The notes: generated by a model not told the origin, from the letters alone. Numbered from the stretch's first letter, positions 1 through 11,134 are shown. The stretch: DNA of 64,000 nucleotides from Macrothele yani (GCA_039090855.1 CM077010.1:50734905-50798904), one strand, 5' to 3'. Numbers and translations are program-made.

Positions 1-1060
1 GAGGTGACAGCATTGACAAGAGCAATGTGCACAGATGGATGAAGATGTTTAAAGAAGGGTAAACCAACATCAGCATTGAAGACAAACCACGCAGTGGGAG
101 ACCATCATCTGCGACCACTGACACGAATCGTCAGCAAGTGGATGAATTGATTCGCGCGGAGAGACACAATCTGTGAGCTTGTGGCACATTGACTGTGGTC
201 ACAATACCATAAAAAGATGGTAAAAGATTTAGGGTATCGGAAAGTGTGTGCAAAGTGGGTACCTTCCTCGGCAGTTGACACCCGATCTGTAGGAGAGAAG
301 TGTGGAAGTCTGCTTTAATCTGCTGGAAGCGTTTGAAGCCAACGAAGACACGTTTTTTCCAATCTGGTGACAGGGGATGAAACATGAGTGTTACTTTACG
401 GTCCAAAAACGATGAATCAATCCATGGAAGCGTCACACCTCTTCACCAAGGCCTAAGAAGTTCAAGAGCCAGTGATCAGCACAGAAAGTCGTGGTGACTG
501 TTTTTTGTAATGACAGGAGTGTAATTCTCCTTGATTTTCTGGAACGTGGCTGTACCGTGACCAGCAAGCGATACATTGAGACACTCAAGAAGCTAAGAGA
601 AGCCATAAGGAGGAAGATACCGAACAGGAATCTGAAAAGGATCGAATTCACCATGAAAATGCGAAGCCACACACATTTTTGCCAACAAATCAAGCGATCA
701 GAAAGTTATGCTGGTCGGTGGTCCCACATCCACCGTGCCGCCCACTTCTGGCACCCTCCGACTTACACCTGTTCGGTCCAATGAAGGACAGTTTCCGGGG
801 TTAACGATTTGATGACATAGACGAGGTAAAAGTGACTGTGAAAAAGCGGGTAAAACAGTCTTCATCTGATTTTTTTCAAAGAGAATTCGAGAGTTGGGTT
901 CAACGATGGCGCAAATGCATCGCTAGTGATGGAGACTAAGTTTAGTAGACCTTTGTATAAAGAAGGAGTTACTCTACCAGCATGTGCCATTTGAACTACC
1001 TCTTTCAGTTAATAAAAAAGTTATGCCCACTTTTGTATTATTTTCGGTACAACCCTCATA
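1..1060 (+). mobile_element. mariner element, copy A (left part cut by window edge)
   Basis: This is a degenerate mariner (DD34D) element that enters the window already inside the transposase gene. Broken frames translate to the mariner helix-turn-helix segment (HRWMK.FKEG near 30-60), the GDET motif holding the first catalytic Asp near 370, and the segment leading to the second Asp near 640-660. The Trp after GDET is a TGA stop near 385, and other stops and frameshifts follow, so the gene is dead. The 3' end is close to TACAACCCTCATA at about 1048-1060, which matches the end of a second, better copy at 13.5-15.1 kb. The two copies are clearly the same family. This copy has one copy of the segment that is expanded fivefold in the other. 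Confidence 0.85.
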
Positions 1061-1399
1061 TTACAGTGAGTCTGCTTAACTTAGATGATCTTCACTATGT
1101 CAAAGGAAGATATTAATATTAATGTAACTACATTAGTAGTTAGCTCCCTCAAGAGAACTTATCACATTAAGTTGCCAATTCGTGAGACTCTTCCTCATTA
1201 CCTTCACAGGTGCTGCTACCATTCTCGGTAAACTTTTAATTATGCCTGGCAGACATACATTGGTCTAAAGAAAATCAAAATTTTTACGTCCAAGAAATAA
1301 TACCTGATTTTAATATTTGCATTCACTTATAAACCATCAATAAATTATCTTTATTAAATTAATGCCTGTCAGACAATAAAGTATTAACACAGCAAAATG
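1061..1399. other. no recognisable feature
   Basis: AT-rich spacer between mariner copy A and dispersed repeat R1. I see no coding frame, tandem repeat or terminal repeat in it. Confidence 0.5.
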
Positions 1400-1705
1400 A
1401 ATCAGTAACTGAGCTTTTTACCCTACTTAGCATTCAGCCTAAGTCAATGCATATACTTTGCAACTCCTTGTTCTTCATTACTTTGACTTGGTAACTTTCT
1501 TATCTGAATTTCTGTTTATTCCTCCTTCGAAGGCAGTTGGACCAACGATGTCCTGTATTTTCGCATCATCCAGGCCTCGGTGGAGCTAGTATGCTGGAGA
1601 CCAAACCTTCTTGGAACCCAGTAATCAGGAGATGCTATAAAAATTATTGAAGTGTGTGCTTCAAAAGTTTGAATTTTCAATTCGTGATTCGTAATAAAAT
1701 TATTA
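1400..1705 (-). repeat. dispersed repeat R1, copy 1
   Basis: About 300 bp that recurs in inverted orientation at about 13,130-13,425. Shared landmarks are GTTTATTCCTCCTT followed by a GTTGGACC-like stretch, a CCCAGTAATC/CCCAGTAATA block, and TGAAGTGTGTGCTTCAAAA. The identity is moderate, with small indels. Both copies lie within a few hundred bases of a mariner of the same family. A minus-strand frame of 85 codons covers part of this copy but is not preserved in the other, so I do not call it coding. Confidence 0.65.
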
Positions 1706-1767
1706 CCTAAAACGTGACAATTGATAACTTTCTGGGGCATTTCACTTTTGGAATTTCTCTCTTGAGT

Positions 1768-2220
1768 GTTCAACGGTAGTCATTCAGAATACTGGAACTC
1801 AAAAGAGAATATCTAATGGCAGTCATTCAGAACACTGGGAGGGTTGGGACTCAGGAGAGTGTCTCCAACGGTAGTCATTTAGCATACTCGGAGTCCAGAG
1901 CAGCTGTTCCAACGGTAGTCATTTAGCATACTCGGAGTCCAGAGCAGCTGTTCCAACGGTAGTCATTCAGCATACTGGGACTTAAGAGTGTCTCCGATGG
2001 TAGTCATTCAGCATACTTGGATTCAAGAGATTATCAACGGTAGTCGTTCAACATACTGGGACTCAAGAGAGGATCCAACGGTAGTCATTCAACATACTGG
2101 GACTCAAGAGTGTCTCCAACGGTAGTCATTCAGCATACTTAGATTCAAGAGAGTATCAACGGTAGTCGTTCAACATACTGGGTCTCAAGAGAGGATCCAA
2201 CGGTAGTCATTCAGCCACTT
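1768..2220. repeat. tandem array, ~41-bp unit, about 11 copies
   Basis: The phrase AACGGTAGTCATTCAGCATA recurs about 11 times, at spacings of roughly 39 to 54 bp. Units differ by substitutions and by the length of the AGAGTGTCTCC/AGAGGATCC linker. Two adjacent units near 1872-1955 are almost identical, and so are two pairs of units later on, which shows local duplication of one or more units. It is a minisatellite; no reading frame is kept. Confidence 0.9.
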
Positions 2221-3689
2221 GCCCTTGTACAGCTTTTACTTGCTCAAAACGTCTTGCCATATTCTTCGCTGTAAACGGACTGTCAGGGACATATTGCATC
2301 TCGTAGCTTTGTATGAATCCAAGAGTTCACACACTAAGTAGTTTTCTTGCTTAAAATTTCCCTAAAAGTTTTTAGTAGCGCTTCTGAAAGATGCCCAAGC
2401 TGCTTTTTTTAACTTAGCTCAACTTCTCAAATTTTTCATCCTGTATCATCTCCTTTATTTGAAGGCTTGGAAATCCCTTCCTTAATTTTGGCGTCACTAA
2501 TTCTAGGGAATTCTTCTTTTCAATATGTGAAGCCAGCATTATTTCGGTCCATTGCTTTGTTAAAGATTTCCATAAGTTTTTTTATGTGTAATCGGAAAGG
2601 GGGATAATTAAACACTTTTCAATTGACCAGTGAATGGTTTACGACATTTTTCTTCCATGGAGTTAGTGACTCATGTTTCTGTCAGTCCTTTCTTCTATAA
2701 TGACTTCTTCTATCTCTATTATCCCACTCGCACAGGAAACTTCAAATGTTGTGTATCAGAGCTGCCCAATAAACAAAAGAGAAATGACTTTCAAACCACA
2801 ACATATTTTTCCAGCATATTTTTCGTACTGCATCTTTTTTAAAAGTAGTTCGAGACTTCCATATGACTGTTTCATGTCAGTGAAGTAGTGACCGACAAAA
2901 ATTTATTTCCGTTAGGAAGTAGTACAGCTTTCAAGTTAACTTTAGAGGAATCAGTGAACAAGTGCCACTCTGTTTTACCATCTTTATTACGCAGTGCTTC
3001 CATTACAGAGCAAATATCACTACAAAATACTGAATTTTTTTGTTGTGAAAATAATATTTTAAATTCAACCTGGCAGTTGCGAAAACAAATATTTCAGTAA
3101 CTTGGTAGGGGAGATTCCATCATCTTAACCTTAATCCCGAAAGTAAAAGCCTCGTTGATGAATTAATCATTCCTAGCTGTGGCTAAGCTCATACACTAAT
3201 GCCTTTATAATGATAGATTGTTTTTTTCCTAGACTATATTCGAAATGAAATACAACAAATAATAAATTAAAAACACGTTTTATGTACATGCTTTCTGTTG
3301 ATGTAATACCTAAAAATTCAAGAACCAACACTGAAAGAAACGGTGTCAGACAAAAACTGTGGGTTATTGAAACATTCTGATTTTATTTTTTGAATTCAGT
3401 GTAAAGAACTTACTCCAGTAACACAATAAATATTCCATGGAGCAAAATGTCTGTTTATCAGTGTTATTGACGACGCTCACCAGCTCTAGTAGGACGTAAT
3501 TGAAGCAAATCATTTTGAACGAATCCATTTTCTTTACAAACAATTGAGGTTTTCCTACAAAATAATGCATTTCACCACAGTCAAACGACATAATCCCTGA
3601 AAATGGCGAGAAAATTACCAGAAGGCACCCTGTAACTCCTTGAACACATTTCAACATTTCAACGGTCCGACGAGTCACGCTACCTGTTA
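2221..3689. other. no recognisable feature
   Basis: AT-rich unique-looking DNA. Short open frames occur on both strands, including a 164-codon minus-strand frame at 3364-3858, but that one runs antisense through recognisable Tc1 transposase sequence and has no family resemblance. I see no repeats or RNA genes here. Confidence 0.45.
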
Positions 3690-4174
3690 TTACGGAGCTA
3701 ATGGTAGGGTTCAAGTGTGGAGCAGACCTCATGAGGCCATGTACCAGAGCTGTCACTAACGCATTGTGCAAGGTGGCAATGGTTCCATACATGTGTGGGG
3801 TGTCTTTACGTGGCACAGTTTGGGTCCTCTGGTCCTCTGGTCCTCGTAAACACATCATTAACCGGAAATCGCTTTGTTGCTCTTCTGAATTACCATTTGC
3901 AGCCCTTCATGGACTTCATGTACATCAACAACGATGGAATTTTCCAGGTGGACAATGCACCTTGTCATCAGGCCCAAGTTGTCCAAAATTGATTCGAGGA
4001 GCATTCTGGACAGTTCCGATGCATGGTGTGGGCATTACGTTCACCCGACATGAACCCAATAGAGCAACTATGGGATGTGGTAGAAAGGTCCATTCGCACT
4101 CAAGATTCTGAACCTACACATACCAGGGAAGTGTGGGAGGCTATTCAAACGGTATGACTCAACATCTCTCCAGA
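3690..4174 (+). pseudogene. Tc1-like transposase, central and C-terminal part, interrupted
   Basis: Broken frames translate to a Tc1 DDE transposase: WGVFTWHSLGPLV near 3800, NNDGIFQ-DNAPCH with the second catalytic Asp near 3930-3960, and SPDMNPIE with the third acidic residue near 4045-4060. Upstream parts (helix-turn-helix, first Asp) are missing or unrecognisable. Several frameshifts separate the pieces. The frame stops after NISPE at about 4173, where a Penelope-like insertion begins, and the expected continuation (FRPLVESM ... GGPTRY, then a stop) resumes at about 5092-5175 on the far side. The host gene therefore predates the insertion. Confidence 0.85.
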
Positions 4175-4238
4175 ACTTTCTATGTTGATTTCCGCCGTCT
4201 TTACGCGATCATTATTCAAATAACACATTTGACTGTTA
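4175..4238. repeat. inverted repeat, left arm of Penelope-like insertion
   Basis: The 64-bp arm beginning ACTTTCTATGTTGATT is the reverse complement, with one or two mismatches, of 4995-5058. The next few bases hold a small palindrome, GTTATTTGAATAAC. Confidence 0.9.
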
Positions 4239-4316
4239 TTTGAATAACATACCATACATTCCAGCATCATCAATATACTCAAAAACGTTTGTCATCGTCA
4301 CAATATTGGCTTCGGT

Positions 4317-4740
4317 GTGCGAACACAAAATGTACTATCAGGAATAAAAAATGATAGAGACGTTGTTCCTTTGGACAACCGATATGGAGTATATGTCATC
4401 CCACTGAAGACAATAGACATTCAAGATGAAGATCGTATATATGCTGGATCTACACTTCGCTCATTAAAAACTCGTTCAAAAGAGCAACAATATAACATAA
4501 AGACAAACTCATAAAGGACTTCCCTATCAAGGCTATCATACAAAGGATCTCATTACCAATGTTCGAGCGAAGTCAACATCCTCGCCCGCCCTACTCAAAA
4601 GCATGAATCCTCCTATTGGAAAGTCTGTTTATTCACAAATATGGTGAAGTATGTTGCAATGATGATATTCCTTGTCACATCCCTTTACCTTGGAAAACGG
4701 TGCTTAATGAGTTATAACATATAGAGACTTACACCAATTA
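4317..4740 (+). pseudogene. GIY-YIG endonuclease domain of a Penelope-like element
   Basis: An open frame at 4317-4514 contains RYGVYVIPLK, then about 15 residues later YAGSTLRSLKTR. These are the GIY (here GVY) and YIG (here YAG) motifs with the following conserved Arg, arranged as in Penelope-like elements. After a frameshift the downstream translation gives KHESSYWK and FIHKYGE, which contain the conserved Glu and the aromatic/His motifs of the same domain. In the full family this domain sits C-terminal to a reverse transcriptase and nicks target DNA. Here the frame is broken at least once and the upstream domains are absent, so it is non-functional. Confidence 0.8.
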
Positions 4741-4994
4741 TTTCCTTCATACATAGTTTTTAACACGTTGCTTGACACGTAATATATTTATCGATGTTAA
4801 CAAACCATTCACGAGATATGATGTCCATCACGAGCAGGTGACAATATCAAGAAAACCACATAACATTAATGTATTCAAATCATACTCAGTTCCATTCTCC
4901 TAATAACATCTGAAGATGGGTCCGTTGCGGGCCTGAAAGTTCTAATGTTTACTATATAAATTTAATAATTAACTTCATCACATTAAATCATCTA

Positions 4995-5058
4995 AACAGT
5001 CAAATGTGTTATTTGAATAATGATCGTGTAAAGACGGCGGAAATCAACATAGAAAGTC
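4995..5058. repeat. inverted repeat, right arm of Penelope-like insertion
   Basis: Reverse complement of 4175-4238. About 35 further bases separate this arm from the point where the Tc1 frame resumes. Confidence 0.9.
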
Positions 5059-5190
5059 AGCGTAAGCACGATAGGAACATTTACTTAGTATCTCGTCTTC
5101 CGGCCACTTGTGGAATCGATGTCACGTGGAGTTGCTGCACTTCGCCGGACTAGAGGTGGTCCTACACGGTACTAAGTACATATCACATGA

Positions 5191-5671
5191 CTTTTGGCAC
5201 TTGAGTGTATCACGAAGAAGCAAATGAGTATAATTGTATTTTTAACTAATTTATTTTCAGGTAAGGCTTGTTATTGTGTTGGAATCAATTTTTTCTGGAA
5301 TTATGTTATTTTTTTACACTTTCATTTATCTCACTATTCTTTCTCTGTGTTCTTCATCGCCTTTTCGTACATCGTTGTTTTCCGTACATTCTCGTTTCCC
5401 GTAAACCAAGTTGGCCTTCTATCTCTTCAATGGATTTCTGTGCTCGAATGTTTCGCCCTCTCGCTTTCCTTGCTTTTCAAACAATAAATGAATAAATAAA
5501 TAAAACCGTTGGCGTCGCAAAGCTGTAAAATAATTACTTCGTCTGGGAACCCTATCGTTCACCGTGTTCTGTTAGCTGAAGGCATAGTTAAAGTGGTTGC
5601 AATAAAACTTGTCTGAAAGGACTTCTCTAATGTACAATGATCGGTTGCTCTGGAAAACGCTTTTTGAACTG
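5191..5671. other. no gene; AAAT-type tail near 5487
   Basis: A T-rich stretch ends in a short (AAAT)n-like run at about 5485-5503, a possible 3' tail of an old retroposon. I recognise no coding domain before it. Confidence 0.35.
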
Positions 5672-6492
5672 TTAAGGTGGTTCCACCTAAAGTCTCTGCC
5701 TTATGTTTCTGATGGTAAAATTTCTTAACATAGTTTCTTCGCAATTAATGTATTCCTAAGAATTAAAATTTGCACATCGATAAAACTCACTTTAAGTTAT
5801 AGCATGGGATACTTTATACTTGCTAAAACATAACCATAATTATATTAAAGATCAATCATTTTTCTTTGCGTAATGTTCAGACCTGTTAATAGATGGGGCG
5901 ACCTGTACATTTATGACATCAATGAACAAACAAATAAATAAATACATCGCTCTTTCCACGTTCCAGAAACACATAGCAACCGAAACATTGTTTTCAGCCG
6001 CCGCCGTGGAATCGAACCACAGATCTCTCGATATCTAGCCGAGCGCGATTACTTTACATCACGGTGGCCAACAATCCACGGTGCTATGTATATTTTTAAG
6101 TCAGCTTCTGGCATCATAGATCCGTAAGATGGGCTCAGCTACTAAGACGTCTCCATCTGGTAGGCTCGGCTAGATATCGAGAGATCCGTGGTTCGATTCC
6201 ACGGCGGTGGCTGAAAACAATTTTTCGGTTGCTATGTGTTTCTGGAACGTGGAAAGAGCGATGTATTTATTTATTTACTGACGTATTTGGAGGATTTTCA
6301 AAAAAACAAATGTTAGATTGTTTAGTTATGGTATGTTTTAGCAAGTATTAGGTGTCCCATGCTATAACTTAAAGTTAGTTTTGTCTATGTGCAAATTTTC
6401 ATCCTTGGGAATACATTGATTGCAAAGAAAATATGTAAAGAAGTTTCACCATTGGAAACATAAGGCAGAGATTTTAGGTGGAACCACCTTAA
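5672..6492. mobile_element. TTAA-flanked foldback/MITE element, copy 1
   Basis: The element starts TTAAGGTGGTTCCACCT and ends AGGTGGAACCACCTTAA. The arms continue as a long inverted repeat of more than 150 bp, sharing blocks such as GCATGGGATACTT and TAACTTTAAGTT-like text. A second copy at 31,926-32,372 has the same terminal TTAAGGTGG and matching inner arms. TTAA at both ends suggests a piggyBac-like TTAA target, but the tips do not begin with the usual piggyBac CCY bases, so the superfamily is open. No protein is encoded. The centre of this copy is occupied by an inverted SINE pair. Confidence 0.8.
5937..6280. repeat. inverted pair of tRNA-derived SINE-B copies
   Basis: Left copy on the minus strand and right copy on the plus strand, with tails outward. 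Both tails share CGTGGAAAGAGCGATGTATT and the heads share GCTAGATATCGAGAGATC and the RNA polymerase III B-box GGTTCGATTCC. The left head folds as a rough tRNA cloverleaf (about 5990-6065) with a 7-nt anticodon-loop reading AGA. The 5' halves of the two heads differ, so the pair is not a simple recent duplication. The same SINE occurs as an inverted pair at 32.8-33.1 kb. Confidence 0.75.
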
Positions 6493-7507
6493 TTAATGAA
6501 TATTACCTTTGTTGGTGGGCCCTTGAAGTCCTTGTAAACTTCCCTTTCTTGGTAACTCTAAGATGGTGACAAAGAGACCTACTATATTAAATATGTATTA
6601 TATCATGGGTAACGAATATTTCCCAGCATTTACGTAACAAAAACCTTACATGCATTGTTGCGCAATCACACTGTTCCTTTCTGAAGACTCTGAAGATGTA
6701 AAAAATATCATTTATAGTTCACGTAGAAAGAGTTTGCGAACATTTTCGCAAGCCGCCCATTTGAAATATCGATACGAAACAGGTCACTCTCTCTCAGACC
6801 AGCCAACAAAGAAAACAACCGGCCTCATTTCGAAAGATCTACAACGGCCTCTACAGGAGTTATGGCTCCAAAACACATACACACGTACACACAGACACAA
6901 GCTTTTATTATTACACGTAGATTACAAAATAAAATACTCGCAACTTGTCTTCTACAAGCAGGATTATATTTTTCTGCTTTCGTCTGCATAACTTCAGAGA
7001 AGAAATTCACTTTCGTCATTACGTATATATGTGACATTCAGTGTTCATCGAACGCCGATAAATAAGAGTAGATCTGAAAAAGACATACTAAACAGTTCGC
7101 TTCTTTCAGCTTCTGGAGTTCTATAATTTGATGGAAAACTAATGATAAATTCCTGTGCTCTGGGCAAATTTGATTTTGCGCTAGGAATGTTTTTGCGACC
7201 TCTCTTTTTAGCATGTCTCTCGACATACATAAGTATATCAAAAGTGACAGGTGGCTGTCATTCCCTTGTCCAATATTGTTTTGTGACCACTGTATTCAGG
7301 CGTTGAACTGACAGAATTGTTCCCGCAAAGCAGAAATCTAAGCAAGAAAAATTTTTCGCATGCTTTCCACCTTTTCAGAAACGCAGTATTTCTGCTAGTA
7401 ATGTTCAGACCTGTTGGGCGCATTGGTATTTGCTTTCCCTGTTTCTGAAAGACGGCTCCGAAATTCTTGATTTAGGTTGAATAAAAGCAATTTCCACATG
7501 CGCTTTT
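6493..7507. other. no recognisable feature
   Basis: About 1 kb with short frames only (up to 113 codons on +, 70 on -). No family motif, tandem repeat or terminal repeat seen. Confidence 0.4.
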
Positions 7508-10345
7508 TTTTAGCACGTCTTTTGTAAAAAAAGATCGCGCTTATGTTATCAGTTTATCCGTCCGTCCGCCTGTTGACACCGTATCTCTGCAACTATTAGT
7601 CCAATTTGAAATTTTTTTTGCATTAGGAAGCTTGAAATATCCGAATAATGATCCTTTATTTCGGTTTTTTTTTTTTTCACGACGCACAATTTTGCCGCAG
7701 AGGGCGTAAATGCAGATGACAATTTAAAATATATTTTATCCCATATATTTGCTTCTAAACATCGGATTGAAACAATTGTTTTACCTTTCCATTTTATTGG
7801 TATCGAAGAGTATCTAAGTATAGTCACTTTTTCAACTGACGCATAGATTCTCCGCTAGAGGGCGTAAAACTAAATTGCGTTTGCCCCGATATCTCTACTT
7901 CCAAAACTCCGATTTGAAAACTTTTTCCTTCAGAGGATACATTTCAAAATTGTCTTTATTCTTCAAATAAAAATAGCATTTCTATGTACATGACAGTAGA
8001 ATTCTGCCAATAAATACAGTGGTATATACAACAACTGGAAAGTTCCAGTGAAACGTAAAACAAAATATTGTTAAAATCATAAAATTATTTCGCCCCGAAG
8101 GGCGATGGAGAGGCAGACAATAAAGCACGAGCGATGCAAATGAAAATGTATACTACAGTATTGTAGACAAGAAAAGACATGATGCTATACTATTCACAAA
8201 TTCCAATTACGTATTACTACCATACTCAAGATTAAATATGCACAAGGTACTAATTCACATAAAAGACCATGGGTGAGAGGGAACTAACAGGTGCAACAGT
8301 ATTTAGAAATATGACAGAAATGTTAGAAACAATTAAGCACAAATACTTATTATATGCACAGAATTATGCAGTGACAAGAGAGAAATACGCTAAACGGACC
8401 CAGGAGGGCAACTTTACAAAAAAAAAAACAGAAATCGAACAGTAATGCAATTCATAAGTGTCATATCATATGTACAGAACAATACAGTGACAAAAAAGAA
8501 AGCCGCTAAGCATACCCAGAAGGGCAGCTTCTCATAAAACAGAAATGTAACAGTGGTGCTACACTCAAAATTTGCATCATATGTACATAAGTATTCAGTG
8601 ACAAGGGGGAGAATCGCTAAAAGTACTCAGAAGAGCATCTTCTTACATTAAATTATATACACAGGGACAATAAAATTTCAAAATATATTCAACATAATGT
8701 AGGGGACATTGTGTGTGCAGTAAACTGTGCAGAAGAAAGAATTATATACAACATAAAACACAACAAAATCGAAGAGAACATGGGAAACATGGTGAGCTAT
8801 CTCCAATAGCACATAAGACAGAATAATCACAAATAGCGAATCATGTGGGTGAAAAAGGAGACTCCACCTAGGAGCCACATACCACCAAAATTAATACGTA
8901 AAATCATGAGTTGTGACAGTGAATGTGAGGATACAGTTTCTGATGGGAAATCTTTCGCATACAATTTATAAGTTTGGGTAAAGAACGGTTTGGTCACCAG
9001 GGATGCATAAGCGTTAATTTCTTCTTCAGATGTATTGGCCACAAAATCTGAGCTTCTAAAATCTCGACTGAAAATATTTGTTCGTGGACCGATGTCACTC
9101 ACGTCGATAAACCTTTTCGGAAATATTTTCTTCCTAAAATATTGCATGGTTTCTCCACCAGGGGTGTATATATGTATCTAATTTTTGTCAATATCTCTGC
9201 TTCTAACTGTCCGATTTGAAAAATTCCTCCTCTATTTGATAAAGTTTCCGGTGCGACACGTTTTTCATATAATTTCAAAATTTTCAAGAAATTCATACTT
9301 TCCGCTATGGGGCGTAAAAGTAAATTGTGTTTCCCCCCGATATCTCTGCTTCTAAAACTCCGATTCGAAAAAAAATTTCTGCACTGGATACAGCTGCTGA
9401 TGGAAAATATTTGTATGTAATTTCTAAATTTTGAAAAAAAAATGGTTTAGTTACCAGGGGGCGTAAGTCTTAACTTCCGCTTCTGATGTATTTGCCGCAA
9501 AATCTGAGCTTCTAATATCTCCACTGAAAAAAATTCGTTTGTAGACCGATACTACTCGCTTCGATAAACCTTTTCCGAATATTTTCCTCTTAAAATAATG
9601 CATGGTTTCTCCTCTAGGGGCGTAGATTTATACCTTATTTTTGTCAATATCCCTACTTCTAAGACCCCGACTAAAACAAATTCCGTCTTTGTTGGAAAGC
9701 GTTTCCGGTGCGAAATGTTTTTCAAATAATTTCAAAATTTTCAAGAAACGCATAGACTTTCCGCTAGGGGGCGTTAAGATAAATTGCGTTTTCCCCGATA
9801 TTTCTGCTTCTAAATCTCCGATTTGAAAACTTCTTTCATCACATACAGCTCCTGATGGGCAATGTTTTTCTATAATTTCTAATATTTGGTAAAGAACAGT
9901 TTGGCCACCAGGGTGAATAGGTGTTAATTTCTGCTTCTGATGCATTTTCATAAAAATCTTAGCTCCTGAAAACTCTACTGAAAAAATTATTTCCTGGATG
10001 ATATCGCTCACATCGGAAAACCTTTTGAGAATATTTTCGTCGTAAAATAATGCATGCTTTTCACGCCAGAAGGCGTACATGTATATCTAATATTTGTCGA
10101 TATCTCTGCTTCTAAGAGTCCGATTTGAAAAAAAATTCTATGTTGGAAATCGTTTCCGCTGCGAAATCTTTTTCATATAATTACAAAATTTTCTTAACGC
10201 ACAAGTCTGCAACCAGAGGGCGTAAGTTCACAATTCCGTTTACAGCAATATCTGCGGATTTAAAAACCCGATTGAAAAACCTTTTTCTTCGGTCAGGTAC
10301 TACTGTTTTCAATACCGGTTCGATTGATTTTGTATTTTTCTGAGC
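7508..10345 (+). repeat. modular higher-order repeat element HOR-1, copy A
   Basis: The element opens with TAGCACGTCTTTTGT followed by a GTCCGTCCG-rich stretch. It then consists of modules of about 150 bp, each ending near a GGGGGCGTAA-like box and a CTTCTAAAACTCCGATTTGA box. Three module types alternate, giving a period of about 455 bp: equivalent GGTTTGGCCACCAG-type points lie near 8987, 9444 and 9898. A second copy at 51.0-52.8 kb has the same opening, the same module order and the same closing module (CAAGTCTGC... followed by a GCAATAYCTGCGG box). No coding frame is conserved. Part of this copy (about 7970-8880) is replaced by unrelated sequence. Confidence 0.75.
8285..8665. repeat. tandem repeat, ~113-bp unit, 3 to 4 copies
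   Basis: CAGTGACAAGAGAGAAATAC-like starts occur at 8369, 8485 and 8596 (spacings 116 and 111). Each is followed by an ACCCAGGAGGGCA-like box, an A-rich run and CATATGTACA. A partial unit precedes them. The array lies inside the segment that interrupts HOR-1 copy A. Confidence 0.8.
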
Positions 10346-10777
10346 ATGTACGGGAGAAGTGATCTCCGAAATAATATTTTCATTTAAGAAACGTAATCTC
10401 AGAGTTGAGTTTTCCGTATATTTTCCTGCCAGAAAGCGTAGATGTATATCTAATATTTCTTAGAATTTTTGTGATTAAAACGTTAAGAGTTCTTGTCTGG
10501 AGTAATAATGGATTTCTTTCTAAAGTGATTTTATTTCAGTTCTTTTACCATAAATTTTGGGAATGCAGAAACAGTCGAGTGTGTATGCATCCACATACGA
10601 TTACAAACGCGTGCATGTATCATGCCTTAGGATAAGTGCGTGCATGTATCATTTCTTAAGCATAGAATATGCTCTTTAAATCTCAACGCAAAGATTAAGT
10701 CGTCTACTTTGGCAGATATTTTTTCCATGGTATATGGCACAACTCAAACAATTTCAGCAATTATTACATCAAACACT
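10346..10777. other. no recognisable feature
   Basis: Spacer between HOR-1 copy A and a solo LTR. It may include the degraded right edge of HOR-1 (a GCCAGAAAGCGTAGATG box near 10,430), but I could not find its terminal repeat. Confidence 0.4.
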
Positions 10778-10985
10778 CGTGACGTGCCTCCACCGCATTG
10801 CGCACATCAGATAAAGGCAGATAGCAGCGAGAGCATACTTCCTCGTAGCTCAGTGAGAGCATACAGTCCGCGCAGCTCAGTTGGGAGAGCGACTTATTCC
10901 GGAATGAGGGGACCCATGTACGACCCATGTCCGGAATGAGGGGACCGACGTGGAAGAAGACGACGGAGAAATTTATTTCGTTATA
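10778..10985 (+). mobile_element. solo LTR with tRNA-like core (TRIM family)
   Basis: A 208-bp LTR begins CGTGACG and ends CGTTATA. It is flanked on both sides by CACT (10,774-10,777 and 10,986-10,989), a 4-bp target duplication. Inside it are the same blocks, in the same order, as in the young LTR element at 45.24 kb: AGATAAAGGCAGATAG, CCGCG-AGCTCAGTTGG with GAGAGCGACTTATTCCGGAA, GACGGAGAAATT and TTCGTTATA. The tRNA-like part is rearranged: GTAGCTCAG and ATTCCGGAATGAGGGG-like pieces are repeated and the B box is degraded. It is read as a solo LTR left by LTR-LTR recombination. Confidence 0.75.
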
Positions 10986-11134
10986 CACTTGAAGAATTAT
11001 GTTTCATCTAAACTGAATAGACAAATTATTAATGTTAGTTCAAAGTACAGCAGATTGTGCACAATCAAAAGGTGCTTATAGCGTTGTAAAATCCGTTCAT
11101 TTACTGATGCAAGACGTATATAGATTAGCCAAGC

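Larger units (their letters stand above)
4175..5090 (+). mobile_element. Penelope-like element, 5'-truncated, inserted in Tc1
   Basis: This ~0.9-kb insertion splits the Tc1 transposase near its 3' end. It encodes a GIY-YIG-type endonuclease region (see next entry) but no reverse transcriptase, so it is heavily 5'-truncated. Near its 3' end (about 4910-4945) is CTGAAGATGGGTCCGTTGCG and a short complementary run, resembling the hairpin-bearing 3' region of Penelope-like elements. The insertion is bounded by ~64-bp inverted repeats. Inverted terminal structures are known in this class, so the arrangement fits. The exact target duplication is not clear; ATCTC lies next to both junctions. Confidence 0.75.

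Noticed and set aside
3364..3858. 164-codon minus-strand frame
   Set aside because: Partly antisense to recognisable Tc1 transposase text on the plus strand; no similarity of its own.
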